Shown in pieces: positions 1-13,200 of a stretch of 64,000 nt of DNA. The stretch is from Branchiostoma floridae (lineage: Eukaryota; Chordata; Leptocardii; Amphioxiformes; Branchiostomatidae), in contig NC_049981.1 of the NCBI RefSeq assembly GCF_000003815.2, positions 19,226,072-19,290,071 on the forward strand. The letters are read 5' to 3'. Every line of letters begins with the position of its first letter. Position 1 is the first letter of the stretch. The translations under genes and the position numbers were made by a program. A model generated the notes under the pieces. The model worked only from the letters and a program-made list of their open reading frames with translations, ran no database searches and was not told the origin of the DNA.

Positions 1-1189
1 GGGGGCGTTTATCAACTCAAGCTGCCGACACTCCTGCAGAAATATCTCGACTTGCTCCATGATTAGGCCATACTGATTTAATTATAAGGATGACATTCAG
101 TGGGACCCGAAAATTAATGCCAAAAACAAGTTAGGCAAAGAAACTTCATTGTGAAATTTAATTCTTCAGGAGGGTAAATGACCGAAAATATTTTGCAGCT
201 TCTTTGTATGATTTTTTTTTTTTTTGAGTGATCTTTATTTGCTCTCTGCCACCAATGGGCCACAGCAAAGTAACATAGACATAGACATACATTCAACAAA
301 ACAATGAAATCATGATACTGTCTATGGTCGCAATTCTTTCGGGGATGCCATCCACTTAATCAAGTCAGTTGGCCTAAATCTGAACGTAGAGGGAAAAAGT
401 GGAAAGTATAAATTCTTGTTTATCAACTGGATCTGTCAAAAGCCAATCGTGATTAGCCAATAAACAAACTGGGATGCTGATTTCCTTAACTATAACCAGT
501 TTTATACTGTACTTGAATGACTGGTATGCGTAGACTAGCCAAAAATACACCAAAGAAACATAACGCAGTGCTACCAGTTGTCGTGCGCTACTGATTATTG
601 TAGTACACGTACTTTCGGTCTGATCGTATCCTCATGTCATGGTGTAAGCAAAGCTAGTTCTAATACAGAGTGTACGATGTTGTTTTTGTTCAGACAGAGA
701 AACACTCACAGACCATGAACTGATATTTCTCGCCATGGGTTACAAATTTTGCTCTGTCCGAGCATTTTTAAGGTAAGTCACGTTTTCAATAAATTGGACG
801 ATAATTGTCCAATTTGCTTTGATTGTTGTGGAGTAAAACGCACAAACGCTTTGTCTTTCAAGCTTTTGTCACCGACTCAACCAAATTGTGCTAAAACGTA
901 TGAAACCAGAGGGTATAGCACTCTTCAGATCGAGCACTACTCTTAGTTTGGCTACTTGCGGAAAACGTGTCGCGTTGATGACGTCACGTGGAATTCATGT
1001 CAAAACGCGTGCCTAGCCCAGTTCTGTTCCCATACGCGTGTCTGTTAGGGATAGTTGCGCAGCATATTCCAAACATCATAACGTGTGTAAACGTTTCAAC
1101 GTTAGATAGAAGCTTCGTTAGTTTCAGTACGCGTGGCAGTTCTCATTACTTTCCGATATGTTTCAGCGCTATGGACACTGAACACGGTT
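1..1189. other. gene-free stretch
   Basis: I see no coding exon, RNA gene or clear repeat here. Open frames are short and lack recognisable motifs. An A/T homopolymer run occurs near 211-226. Confidence 0.5.
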
Positions 1190-1485
1190 TCTGACAGGCT
1201 TCTGTCCCCACACCAAAACTTCAGTACTATGGGCAACAAACTGTTGCTTCCTTTAACCACACTTTAGTACTATGGATAGGGCATTATCGTTTACTTGCCA
1301 ACGCTTCTGTCCTGTGGACAGCACTGTTTCTGACTGGCTAGTGTTTCCCTCACCAACACTTCAGTACCATGGGCAGCACACTGTTTCTGACTGGCTAGTG
1401 TTTCCCTCTCGAAGACTTCAGTACCATGGACAGCACACTGTTTCTGACTGGCTAGTGTTTCCCTCACCAACACTTCAACACAAGC
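1190..1485 (+). repeat. 57-bp tandem repeat, about 3 good plus decayed copies
   Basis: The word CTGTTTCTGACTGGCTAGTG starts at 1324, 1381 and 1438, which gives an exact 57-bp period. Each copy carries 'cttcagtaccatgg'-type text between these words. More diverged copies with 'cttcagtactatggg' lie upstream, from about 1190 to 1320. Because 57 is divisible by 3, the array is open in several frames, so the short ORFs over it are repeat products and not genes. Confidence 0.85.
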
Positions 1486-2379
1486 AGATGTACCTATATA
1501 AGAGCTAGAAATGGGGGCGACCGGCCACGAGGCGCAGTGAGGGAAGTACGTGGCCCGAGGTGCGTGTGAACAAAGTCCATTTGTACATCAGTCAAAGGCT
1601 TTTGCGTCTTACATCGTACTTGGCACCGTGACAACCTGGTAGTACACCTGGGGTGGACAACTGTGGAGTTGTGGACCTGTAAAGACTGGGAGAGGGAGTA
1701 GAAAAGCACAGCCCGGTGTTTTTCAACTTCTCTATATCAGTCTATGACGGGCTAGGTTAGGCTTAGTGGCACGTTTCAGGGTTGTGTTCTGTCTAAATGC
1801 CTCGCGTTCTTCGGTAGGCGGGTTGCAAAGTTCAAAGCCTGGACTTGGGCTAGCTCAAAATCACAAATCAGCGCTCCCCCTAACCCCTCCAAAAATAATG
1901 ACCTCGAAATGTGCGAGGAGGCTAGGGGTAGGTATACATTGGAGATAGCTTTCGTCTCATTAAGTCTAAGGTTGGAATATATGGTGTTGAGGGTGAGAAT
2001 ACCTAGTGACGTGTTATATGGTTGGGCCTTGTAGTAGCATCCGGTGAGAAAATCTATCGTCTTATCTTTGTGACCTTCACTGTCAATGTCAAGGTTAAGC
2101 ATATGACGGCTAGGACAACCGAATCTGACGAAGAAAAGGACAATTGTATGTTGATGATTAGTGGTATAGGTGAAAGTGCAAATTTAACATTTTTTGTGCT
2201 ATTAGATCGTGACAGAACCAACACCCAAAAAACGACAAAGAATACTGTAACTTCACGCACTTTGCATCACACGATGAAGGGCCAAGGAATATGCATGTGG
2301 GATAGAGATCAAGGTCGACCGTAGGCACTGGGAGGGATCTGTCAGCCAATAAGGCTTAGGAAAGACATTCCTGTGTTTT

Positions 2380-2745
2380 CGGTTAGTCGAGCGACCCTCA
2401 AAAACCTGCCGACCCTAGCCTTATTTGGACGACCGCTGTCGATCTGACATCTGATGAAATTCCTGTATTTTACACTGTGAACAAATTAAGGCTGTGGACA
2501 TTTGATGTAAGAGTGTATACCAAACATGGTACCTCTTTCTTCACTTCTGCTTGTCCAATGTATATCTGATGTAGAAAATACGTTTGTATGTTTGTGAAGA
2601 TTATATACAAAATATTATTATCCTGATGCAATTCAGTTTTACAATTTGTTTGATCACTTCGGCCGAAAGAAGAGAAAGAGAGAATCCTGGCCCTACCTAC
2701 TGAATCTGATATGCTCATCACCTTACTCGGAAACACAACATTACT
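2380..2745 (+). repeat. dispersed repeat, copy 1 (partner at 5775-6120)
   Basis: Two loci share the same ordered blocks: 'gcgaccct', 'gaccgctg', 'gatctgac', 'cctgatgcaatt/cctgatgcattt', and 'gatcacttcgg(c/g)cgaaa' followed by an A/G-rich stretch. The blocks diverge between the copies but keep their order and spacing, so this is an interspersed repeat and not chance. The superfamily is unknown. I see no terminal repeats. Confidence 0.5.
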
Positions 2746-3770
2746 AACTCCTGCCTGTCATAATGAGGTAGGCTCGGTAATGGGACTAGCGTTTGGCGCG
2801 ATTTTATTGGTGTCCATCTGCATCATTATGCAACGGCGTGGTTGAGTGAGCAAAGGCAAACCGGCCCAGAGGGACACCTGATTTTTCTAATGTTCGAGGA
2901 AAACAGCCATTCAGTAGACCCGGGAAAAAATCGATAGGTGATCGGAGGAATGCCGTTACGTCTGATCCCGGGACAGAGCCTTGCGGTTTGGGTTCCTGTA
3001 ATTGTGGCTTATAGATAGATGCCTTCAGTTACTCAGGAAAGGGACGAGAAGCCCAAATGGCAGGTGCTGAACTCACCGAAAGTCTCGCGATATTACGAGA
3101 GCGATAAGTCAGCACCACGCCGCCGTTACGATTTGCATGATGAACCAACACATTTCGGTAGGTACCGTGCTGCTGACATCACCGCCTGTGTGGAGGCCTG
3201 GCGCTCCATTGTTGGGAAAACGTCTAGGGAAATTAATGATGCGTTTCCGATTACGTCCCCCCAAAATAAGATTGGAAGATGGGGATTCTTAATTTCCCTT
3301 TTTTTTTTGTAGATTTTGATTGAAGTGACTCAACTCATTTTGAAGGACTCATCTGACGCCGCGGCCTTTGCGGATGGTCTGACGTTCTGGCATGACGTTA
3401 ACGCAGGGCGCTATAAGCTGCCGCCTTCCTAATGGCTACGCCGAGCATCCATCAGCGGTTAATGTTCAAATCTGAAACAGTGATCTACAGCGTATATCAA
3501 GTATCTTAGGCATAGCCTCTTGTGTAGTACTCCCTGCTGAATGTAGAATGAGCCTCTCCGAAGGTCGCTCCACTTCTCCGATGTTTGGCAAATGGCCAAG
3601 AGGCGAGCCGTGGGCGAGCGCAGTTTACCGTTCCTCATCATCTGCCCCGCACTTCGGTTGATGCCCTACCGCCCCAACGATTACTTTCAGCTTAGAGGAT
3701 TAGGTCTACACGAGGAAACGAAGGAAGTGAACTTTGAACAGTCACTCACACGTGCGGACACGTTTGCAAG

Positions 3771-3880
3771 CACGTCCTCTCTCTCTCTCTCTCTCTTACT
3801 CACTCTCTCACATTGACACACCCATACACACACGCGCGCGCGCGCGCGAAACACACACATACTCATGAGTAAAGTACATA
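3771..3880. repeat. compound microsatellite (CT)n-(CA)n-(CG)n
   Basis: A (CT)n run at 3777-3800 is followed by a CA-rich stretch and an alternating CG run at 3832-3848. The alternating purine-pyrimidine part could adopt Z-DNA. The run is followed by 'tactcatgagta', which also follows the CA-rich tract near 7250, so both probably belong to one dispersed repeat. Confidence 0.75.
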
Positions 3881-4486
3881 TACATATGGCTCAAAAGCAT
3901 GAATTCGGTAATCAATAGCTTTCATACCAACATCATATCATTCCAATAAAAAGGCTTTCTAATGGTTAAAGGCCGGCTCTGATTGGCCAATCACATAGCG
4001 TATACCGCACGTGTGGACAGGTGGCAATGATGACGTCTTGCGGACAGCTATTTTATTTAGATCATATCATTTCTTGATGCTGATGATTACTTTCGCAACG
4101 TTTACAATGTTATTTCTCTCTTTCGCAAGTGTTCACTTTTCTGCGATTCCCACTGTCCACAGTGCACCATTGTCATGCCGTGCTGCTGTCTTCATTTTAA
4201 GTTCGCCGTCTAGATCTACTGTTCCATGATGTTTCTCGATTGTGCTGTTTACGTACTCGTAATATAGCGCGAGATAGAAGTACGGAACACTTTCGCTCTT
4301 CCTCTCTGAAAGTGAAAACGATTTCCTCTGTGTCAACCACAGTAAGTGTCCCTGTGTTATTTGGGAAAGCCGGAAGGTACTTTCAATGCAATCATGTACT
4401 CTACCTAACATTTCCGCGCCTCCGACAAGGCTGAAAAGTTTGATATAGCATTAGAAGACATCACCCAGTGAAATTGACAAAAGGTG

Positions 4487-4757
4487 AGAGAGAGCTACAG
4501 TGGAAGAGGGATAACAGCTAGGGAGCGAGGAGAGGACTGAGACAGAGAGCTAGAGAGGGAGAGAGAGGTAAGCAGACAGGAAGAGAGCGCAGACAGAAAG
4601 TGAGAGCCGCTAGAGAGGGGAGACAGAGAGACAGATAAACGGAAAGGGGGCAGATAAGCAGAGCTAAGAAAGGGAGAGAGAGAAGACAGAGAGCGAGAAA
4701 GAGCTAGGGAGATATATGAATAAGGATGTACGTAGAGAAGAGACAGAGACGGAAAGA
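4487..4757 (+). repeat. polypurine (GA-rich) tract
   Basis: About 270 bases are almost all A and G on the + strand (gagaga, gacaga and agaaag words) with few pyrimidine interruptions. It directly abuts the Harbinger-like element that begins at 4764. The CT-rich ORF on the - strand (Ser/Leu-rich) is a product of this composition. Confidence 0.8.
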
Positions 4758-4763
4758 GATTTA

Positions 4764-5505
4764 GGCCCCGTTCATGATACAAAAAATGAAACGGTTCTAT
4801 CGGTTACTATCGGTTAGGCCAGCTGAAACGGATAAGTTTTGTCATCATGGACGGTCCGAAACGGATCTGAAGCGATAGGAAACGGTTTGTTCGGAACCAC
4901 CTCGCGAGGTAGTATTGAAACGGTTTCTTCCTTATCCGGAATTGCGAATTTGTATCATGAACGCAAAAGCGGCGCGATCCGTTTTACATCCGGGCATGTG
5001 CGTTCATATTTGAGGGCGCCACGGGGGAAAGTACAATTTTTAATCTGTCATTCGGGTGTTTCGGCCGTGTTTTCAATTGTAAAATTCGTTTTTATTATCG
5101 GGCCGCCACCTAGTCGAGTGAGGAGCCAGCAGTCCTGATATCGCAAGGGGAATGTGTCAGCAGATCCAGTGGAAATGTCATAGCATGGCATATATCGGGA
5201 CCACAATGTTTTCAGAGGCATTTTCAATGTCATAACAGAACCCAGCTTCGAATACAGTAAGACATTGGTTCAAGTTCGATCAAAGACCAACAATCTGACA
5301 CAGAAGTACAAGTTTGGGCAAGATCACAACAACCTCAGGGGTCAGAGGTCGCATTTCCGTGCATTACCATGCCTTTTCAAGGAACTGAAACGGTTTGCAA
5401 GTTTGCATTGTGAACGCAAAATGCAAACCGTTTCCTGTCGTTTGCTGTCGGATTTCCAGGCCTAACCGATAGAACCGTTTCATTTTTTGTATCATGAACG
5501 GGGCC
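4764..5505 (+). mobile_element. non-autonomous PIF/Harbinger-like transposon, 742 bp
   Basis: The ends are perfect inverted repeats of about 40 bp. The left end begins GGCCCCGTTCATGATACAAA and the right end is its reverse complement. TTA flanks both sides (4761-4763 and 5506-5508), which gives a 3-bp target duplication. This is the hallmark of PIF/Harbinger elements. Subterminal 'gaaacgg' words recur many times inside both arms. No transposase frame is present, so the element depends on an enzyme supplied elsewhere. The identical arms suggest fairly recent movement. Confidence 0.85.
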
Positions 5506-5774
5506 TTATAGATAGATACATGTATCGATATGTGTGTTTGCCTTGCCGAGGAGAGAAGCAGGAAAATACGTTTAAGGCAATGTAATCATCATCCTTGAAG
5601 TGTGACAACTGCACCTGAAAGTAGGAAACAAACAACTCCATGTATGGTGAACACCTCCTATGTCGTGACGTCAGGTCGATCACCCGTTGTCGTGCTCCGT
5701 AACAAAAACAAGGGCTAAGCTTTCAGCAGGCCCACATATGGAGAACAGTAAAAATGCCTGGAAAATAGAATTAC

Positions 5775-6120
5775 GTGTTTCCGGTTACCCGGCGACCCTA
5801 GCAGAAACTGCAGCCTTTTTTGGGTCGACCGCTGGCAAGGGTCATAAAGTTTTCGATCTGACGCTAGTAATCGAAATCTGACTTCCTAACTTTAACACAG
5901 TTGACATAAGAATGTGCAGTCAAAACTGCACTACTTCTTTGTTCAATTTACTAGTACAGCTGTCATATTACAATGTTGTAAATCTGTATAACTGAAAATT
6001 CCGGTGTCCTGATGCATTTCATCTTGACATTATTGAACTACATTAGCTGGATCACTTCGGGCGAAATTTGAAAAAAAATAAGAGAATTACTACTTATCGC
6101 AATGGGAAACACAGCATTAT
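5775..6120 (+). repeat. dispersed repeat, copy 2 (partner at 2380-2745)
   Basis: Shares ordered blocks with 2380-2745, including 'gcgaccct', 'cgaccgctg', 'cctgatgcat' and 'gatcacttcgggcgaaa'. The 'gg(t/g)accc(g)gaaacac' text at about 8600 and 32950 suggests further distant family members. Confidence 0.5.
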
Positions 6121-7119
6121 TTCTCAGCATTTCACAGCATTATTTCCTAAGAACAAAACGTACTTGAACAGTTGAACTGCTAACGCACAACGAGTTTGGC
6201 CTTCATCGGTAGTGACAACCTGGCACACATGCGTGCATAAGAGGTACATGGAACTAAAGTTGTACTCCCGTTTCGAAAATAGAAGAATTTTTGACCATAT
6301 TGAAAATCATACAAAGCGGCTGCAAATAGACAAATATATGCAGTTACTTGTAACAAAATATTGGAAAAACAGATACTGATGTCAAAGAATGCCAAAGTCG
6401 ATTTCCAAAGTATTAAAGGAAAGATGTGAAGAAGAAAAAATGATTTATTGTTCAGTACATCCTACTCTGTGTGTCAAGCCATTTCGAGAACTTTCCTGAC
6501 CACCTATATTCGATTTCATAACGAAGGCAACACTTTTTAGACGATGTCATCCCTGTGATCGGATCAAGACGGCCCTAACTTGATACAAGCGCAAAATCTG
6601 GTAAAAGCGTGTCGCAATAAACGAGGAATGCGAAAATACACCAGAACGTTGATAGATCGTCCTTAAAGAATTAATTGACCAAACGCGAGGCAAGAAAATT
6701 CAGTTGGCCAATTAATTTCGAGAGCGCATTTTTTCAGCGCACATTTCATGCTTTTTCTGCCAATTAAGCAACATCCGAGGAAGTGACTCGATTGTTATGA
6801 TCATTTCCTTGCTTCAACCCATGCAACAGAAACTTACGAAAGATCATGGTATGAAGTAGCCTGGGTACCATTCCACTGGCTCAATCTTTTTGCTTGCTGA
6901 CAACCACTCCGTGGTTAGAAAGCGAAATGATTCAGCCGGCGGATATAGGTTACCCCGCGGATAAAGGTGAATAAGCATCACTAGTAATATTATCAAATCA
7001 AACATAATAACAAGAACCGCATGTTCCGCTGCAGTACCGTGAAAAGCTGCCAGGTGGTGCCCAGAATCTAATTATTTCCAGCTTTTGTCACAACCTATCA
7101 ACACAGCAAATATATAAAA

Positions 7120-7330
7120 CTAATCCATCCAACCGATCTTGAGTTATCTTGGTGACCAACAGGCACAGTAACAGACACGTACACAAACACACACAGATTC
7201 ACACAGATTAAAACACAAAGAGATTTAAAACACACACACACGCACGTGCGCGCACTTGCTACTCATGAGTACATAAGGTACTATAAGGTACATGCCTTTC
7301 TTCAATAGCCGTCTTCTTGAATTCATTCAG
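7120..7330 (+). repeat. dispersed repeat tail, LINE-3'-end-like
   Basis: The phrase 'atccatccaaccgatcttgagttat' followed by a CA-rich tract resembles the 3' end of a dispersed family. The same type of phrase ('atccatccagaggttcttgagttat') occurs at about 20766. Assignment to a non-LTR family is an inference. Confidence 0.35.
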
Positions 7331-7605
7331 GAGCCACAATAATGACGTCAAAGTTATGTCACACACTTTTGCTGTATCAATAAAGATGTGGATGTGGAGA
7401 AATACAGGTATCTGATGTTGTATTGAGGAGATTTACCGTGTATTGATAAATACGGGTGCATCAACCCCTACAAAATTACTGTCCAACGAGCCTCCACCAA
7501 TCACAACCCAACAACAAATGCGCCGAATTATGTTCTACAGCTAGATCGGGTTGTAACAAGCGCTGTAATCGTTACAACTGGAGTGTTAGGCTGTTTTTTC
7601 ATATA

Positions 7606-8511
7606 CAGTCAAACCTGTCTATAGCGGCCACTCAAGGGACTGGTCAAAATTGGCCACTATAGAGAGGTGGCCCCTATAGAGAATATGCTGATTAATTGAC
7701 CACAAGCAATAAGTTACACATGGTTCTAGTACCCACTGATCTTTATTCACATAATACAGTACTGTACATGTACTGCAATGATTTTTACACTATATGTATT
7801 AAGAAAACAAAAGCTATAAAAAGTTTTAAATGTTCTACTGTTGATATTGTCTGAACAGACCGGTATCGTCATATTTCTTTGATCTTTCGTCTTGTATCCT
7901 TTGATACTTCGCCGTTCGTGTGTTCCCTCCCGCGTTCACACGTCAGATTCGCCCATTATGCTAATGTGGTACTCACAAGAAAAGTCTCGTCATTTTAGAC
8001 TTATCTCTTAATCAATGTGAGAATAAAATCCACCATAGTCTGAAGTTCATATCACTTTGTCTTTGTAACAATTTATTTAGAAAGTTTTTGTGACGTAAAT
8101 TAACCTAAGTGATAGTGTATTAGAACGTAACTTTAACACAATTAACCTCCGTAATATTGGTGTCGTCTATTGACCTTATATGACATCGTTTGTCAGCGGG
8201 TATGGGTAGCGCCAGTTTACGAAGTTTTGTTTTGAAAATAAGTCAAAGAGGTTTTAAATCCGGCGTAGGGTGACGATACGGCCGCTGTATATGGCCGAAC
8301 GCGTGCCGAAACATAGATCAGCGGTCCGCGTAGCCGTTATCGGCAGTGTTTTTGTACCTGCGGGACCGGAAATCGTGTGGCCGTGGCCGCGTTGGACAGG
8401 TGGCCGCTAAGCCTATTTCTTAATCATTACGAATCCAAGGGACCGACAAAAATTGGCCACTATAGGCAGGTGGCCGTTATGCAAAGGTGGCCGCTAATAC
8501 AGGTTTGACTG
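7606..8511 (+). mobile_element. mariner/pogo-like non-autonomous element, 906 bp
   Basis: The left end CAGTCAAACCTGTCTATAGC and the right end CAGGTTTGACTG are inverted repeats. The similarity continues, with substitutions, for about 80 bp through 'ggccacc' and 'aaattggccactata' blocks. TA flanks both ends (7604-7605 and 8512-8513), as in the Tc1/mariner superfamily. No transposase frame is visible, so this is a deletion derivative or MITE. Confidence 0.8.
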
Positions 8512-8513
8512 TA

Positions 8514-10200
8514 CACGTATATAATGTTATATATGGTACATGTATATTTCCAGCGGTCGACTACTCCCACCATCAGCCCCTCCCAAAAGTCTAGGGCCGG
8601 TCGGGTAACCGAAAACACAGCATTTTATCTAGACCTTACTGTTGCGACTTTGTGTTAGTCACTTTGAACAGCCAATTGAACACGGAGTAATACTAATACA
8701 CAAGCTGCCAACTGTATGTTACCCGCACCGAAAACACCTGCTGACAAATGTGTGTACATGTTCGGACCATAGAAGCCATTTAGGACGTGAACAGCGACAA
8801 TTATCCTCGGTGTGGTTTAGTTACTGTACCATGTGGCTGTGAAATTTCCCTTTGTTGCTTTTGTGAAGGGTGAAAGGACAATGAGTGCAAGGCCGGTGTG
8901 GCACAATAAGGTCAACTTCGTTAGCAAGGTTCGGAAGGTTACCGTCCGTAACATGGTAAAACCCTGCAATACAACTACGTTAATCTTGGCATGACCTTTG
9001 TTTGGATACTAGTAAATAATACTGAATGCTCGGAAACGAAGAGTCCCATTCAATATCTCAATATCTCAAGTCTTGTGATGTGAAAACTGACTAACTGGTA
9101 AAATGACGACCCGTTCACAGGTATGTGGGACAGAAGCACGGGTATTTTCGTTATTCGTTTCTATAATCGTCTTGTCACCCCGGTGGCAAAATTCTACGGA
9201 AGAATCACTTTCACCACTTGAAACAGGGCTGTCTCCAGCTTTCATTTTTTCCGGCCCACTCATTGTTTAGGCGCCAACTTTGTTAACGTGTTTTGTTAAG
9301 TCTTACGACGATATTAAAGTTATTTTCAATTTTTGGTCATAACGTTAAGATTTTTTTTGACGGAGGGGGTGAAATTTCCGAACCAAAATTTCTGTCCCGT
9401 GATAGAGGGACGGGTTTATTATTTTCTTATGGTTTCTGTAGCTGTAGATCCGATAACAAAGCGCTTTTCAAAACGCAAATAATGAACATGACGTCGTTCT
9501 ACACGTCAATACGGCTGTATGACACATGCTGTTTGAGACTCCCTAGCAACTTTACTTTCACCAAGGATGTATTATTTTCATCCTTGCTTTCACAAAATAA
9601 GAGATTTCGTCACTTTAAATGCCTTCGCCAAGAAGGTTATGTTTTAGGCCCCACTTGTGTATCTATACGTCTGTCTGTGGAAAGCAAAGCTGGAGAGCTG
9701 TGGGTGGAACCTTGATACATGTATTTGTTATGTAAATACAGGCCGGAAAAAGAAGAAGGTCAAGTTCGATAATGGGTCTCCTAGCGACTTTCCATGGCAC
9801 TGTAGCGTTTGATATGTCGTGTTCTGGACATGACATTTTAAGTAAAAGGTGACTTTTGTGCAGATAGTAAGTGACATTTTAGGCCTTCTATCAGCTTTCT
9901 TTGGAACTACAGAAGGCTTTGAAACAGAATAAGTCATGATGGGATGGATGTTTTTTATTTTATTTTTGACCTGTAGATAACTTTGACAAAGGCCAACGGA
10001 ATGTTTTCTCTGTAAGTTACAGGACGATCTTCTCTATCAGGTTCTCAAGCTGGTGGGTTTTCTGTTACCATGGCAACGACGAACAAGTGCAAAGAGAGAC
10101 AATTGTGGGCGCCATCAATCATTGCCATGTAGTCCGTACGTGACCAGGCGGAGATAGGCCCCTTCCCTGCTCCCGGCTTTACAGTCCTTACGTACCGACC
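8514..10200. other. gene-free stretch
   Basis: No supportable gene. About 9615-9790 contains text ('cgccaagaaggttatgtttt', 'gtctgtctgtgg', 'ggtcaagttcgataatggg') typical of an interspersed repeat end. The 140-codon open frame at 9293-9715 runs through that repeat and is rejected. Confidence 0.4.
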
Positions 10201-13200
10201 ACTGGAGGTCATCGGTCGACCAGTGGTCAGAGGCTGCCGACTTACCGTGGTGGCATTGGCCAGGGTGGCACGTGACGTCCCCCCAGGCGCGCGACATTCC
10301 CCCGGCATTGCGAGTTTCACTCGACAAGAAAAGATGCGTGACTTGGGCGAGCCAGGCTCCGCAGCAGCGAGACAAAAGGCAATGCGAATCAAATCCTGAC
10401 ATTAACTCGCGCGTCTGGCACACGTCTTGCCCTGGTGGTGAACATCCAAGGCAGAGACGGGGTTTTAAAAGCCGCCATATTGATTCATTCGCCAGTCTGC
10501 TCTCGTCTGCTCGCACAAGGCCGGCTCAAAGTGACTGATTAGCTACCTGTCTGAGTTCGTCCCGACCGACGGCCATTTTGTCAGTATCAGACGATAACAC
10601 ACCCTGCTAAACATGTAGAACCTCCCCGTGAGGTGTACTACCACTGAAAATATATTCACCGCCTCCATAGAATTTGCTGGCGGGAGCTCACCAGTAGAAT
10701 TGGGCACGGTAGCGACAGGTTGCCCGCTTCTTGGCGCAGGCGACGGGTCCCACCTGAACCGAGCAAACATGACGCCGTCCTTGCCTTCGCAAACACTCAG
10801 AGTTGGTTACCATGAAAGCAATTTTGGGGTACAATTTGTGGATGGCAGAGTGTATTATTTAGAGGGGTACAGGCCGACGAAGACCTCATGGCGCAGTCGT
10901 CCATGTTCTGTGGACAGCCCCGTCAGGGCCCCATGGTTGATGATAGACAGGAGGAGAGGTGCTGAAAAGGTGTCTCTTTATTCGGCAATTCAGACCTTTC
11001 GAACCGCCGCTTTTCTCCCGACGTATAATGAACACGGCGTTTGAAATGGCTGCTGTAGAGAACATGCATTGGCGACTCAGAGAGCGAAGTCGCGCATTTC
11101 AGTGGATCGTCCCCATCTGCTATGCCTATGTAAATTATCCCGGACCGTCCATGACGTAATTCGACTCGCCCCTCGCCATCCCTCGCCGCGCCTGGCCGCG
11201 GACAAGCAGACGGCGTTTTCGAGCGGACGCTGCTCGGGGGCACGCACGTTTTCGAACCGGAGATCCGCTGACGGAAAGCGACCCGCGACAGGGTGTACGT
11301 GAGGAAAATGCGCCCGTGTTTTGCCGCGAAAATGAACATTTAAATCCCCGCTGTCGTCTGATTTTAGCCGTCGATCAAGACCCCACAGCGCATCCATCAC
11401 TACAGACAGCCTCTCCCTTTAACATGCATAGATTGGCAACGAGTTCGATTTTATGAACATGCGAAGGCTACAGGCAGGAGCAATAGAGAAGCTTTACAGC
11501 GTTTCACCCGACTGGGTCTATGTGCGGACATAAGCGACCGCAAGCTCGCGTTAAGCGAATGGCCGACAGCCGCTTGCGAGCTGATTTGCATGTTATCAGA
11601 GCGTCAGGTCCAGGGGGCACACCTTGACAGGGCCTCTGCGTCGAGCTGGCCTTACGTCATACAGTAGCACGTCTTGGGCCGTCCTTTCACCGGAAAATGT
11701 GAAAATTAATGTTGTCAAAGGAAGCAAAGACTTATGATAATACAAACATTTAATAACGAAACGAACCCGTGAAATTCCTCCAAGATTTTATTACATTGAA
11801 AAGGGTATTCACGTCTTACTTGTAGTAAAGCCGACAGCTTAAACCATGTGTAGGCCCTGAGACGGTTTATGTCACTAATTGAAAGAATGATAAGATTTGT
11901 GTCAAACATATTTCATGTTTTTTCTATTTTCTTTAAATTCTTCGTCATATATCACACCTGGAACACCTGCCTCCACCGTCGGTTTGATTTAAAAGAACAT
12001 AGTTGATAAGATTTTTGTCTGCATTTAAGTCGCTTGAACATTAAGTTCAGCGACGAAAACCTCGTCTTATAAGAGAGCTGAATCTTCACACACTCTGTCC
12101 CATGTTTCCTGCTCCCCGTTAGGGGCTGAGTCTAGTCGTCTGCATATGAAGCACCCGGTGCGACAGAGATACATTTCTTGGTGTCGAGTAAAGCAGAATA
12201 CGTTTGAAGGGAGACCATACATCTGGGCCATTTTGTCTCACCCATACCCAGCAACGTCCGAGGTCTTTCCAGAATTTAGCCGTATCTTTAATTTTTAGGG
12301 AAAATTCTGAATTTGCATCGCATCCCATTTCCTGCCTCCTCCTCCTCCTTTGCGCATCCCGTCATCCAGTGCGAGACCTGGCCCCCTGTGCCGTCCTCCC
12401 CTTTGTTTGCGTCTGCGGCGGTGCCGACCGACCTGCGTCTTCGCACCGAGTTCTTCCCGATCTTTCTCCGAAATTTACGTTCAACGAGAGTAAGCCGATC
12501 CTCCAAAGGGTTGTGGAGCTCTCCACAAGCCTCTAATCCAGGTAGGGCGGTAAATCTGGACGGTGTTGTGTGTTTTTCGCGGCTGGTGCGCCGGCCTGTC
12601 GGGTCTGTGGTGCGCGGTGCTGGTGGTGTTTTTGGCAAGAATAGTCTCCATGATGACACGGGCGGCGGACATGCAGACGCAGTACGTACGCCCAGCTCGA
12701 TCCGCCGCTGAATTTCGATCGACTCGCTGTTACCACGCAGTTCCGGGGGGACGACGCTGCATTTATGCTGCAAGCTAAGGTTTGTAGGCCCTAGGATTTC
12801 GCTGCTGTGCCGGGGTCTGTGTGGGTGGTAGTCGGACGTTCGGGTCGGCGGTGTGGCTGTGGGTTTTGGGCAGGGAGAATCACGATGACATGGATGCAGA
12901 CACACTGTGAGCACTCGCTCCCATTGATCGACTCCCGCTCGGTTTCAATTTGTAAAATTTTCCACTGCAGATCGTCGACGTTTGTTGCCTATGTGTATAT
13001 GTCAAGAGCCCAGGGAGAGTTAGGTAGGTTTTATCGGTGTTAATCTGCTGGAATCGGGGAGGGGAGGCGTGTACCGTTGGTCGGGGGTGTCGGGCCCCAG
13101 AGTCGGGCGCAAGCCTGCACTGCCAGGCGGTGCGTCCGCTCGCCTCGTCCCTGGCGGAAAGGTAGGTCTCACTGACTGATTAAGGGACATAGTCTATCCT

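Larger units (their letters stand above)
1486..4486. other. gene-free stretch with repeats
   Basis: No supportable coding exon. It contains one copy of a dispersed repeat (about 2380-2745) and a CT/CA/CG microsatellite (3771-3880). An open frame at 3019-3312 (97 codons) has no recognisable motif and is not called a gene. Confidence 0.45.
5509..7605. other. gene-free stretch with repeats
   Basis: No coding exon is supported. It holds the second copy of the 2380 repeat (5775-6120), a right-end fragment of the TA-flanked MITE family seen at 36.1 and 36.8 kb (about 6936-6972), and a CA-rich repeat tail (about 7120-7330). Confidence 0.45.

Noticed and set aside
9293-9715. 140-codon open frame (+)
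   Set aside because: Runs through a dispersed repeat end and has no recognisable domain.
10628-11044. 138-codon open frame (+) and its overlapping - strand partner at 10923-11339
   Set aside because: No recognisable motif, no splice context, and mirror-image open frames. Treated as composition effects in the CpG-rich zone.
12288-12914. 208-codon open frame on the - strand in GC-rich DNA
   Set aside because: Pro/Arg/Thr-rich text without a domain. Overlapping open frames occur on both strands here, as expected from high GC and few stop codons.
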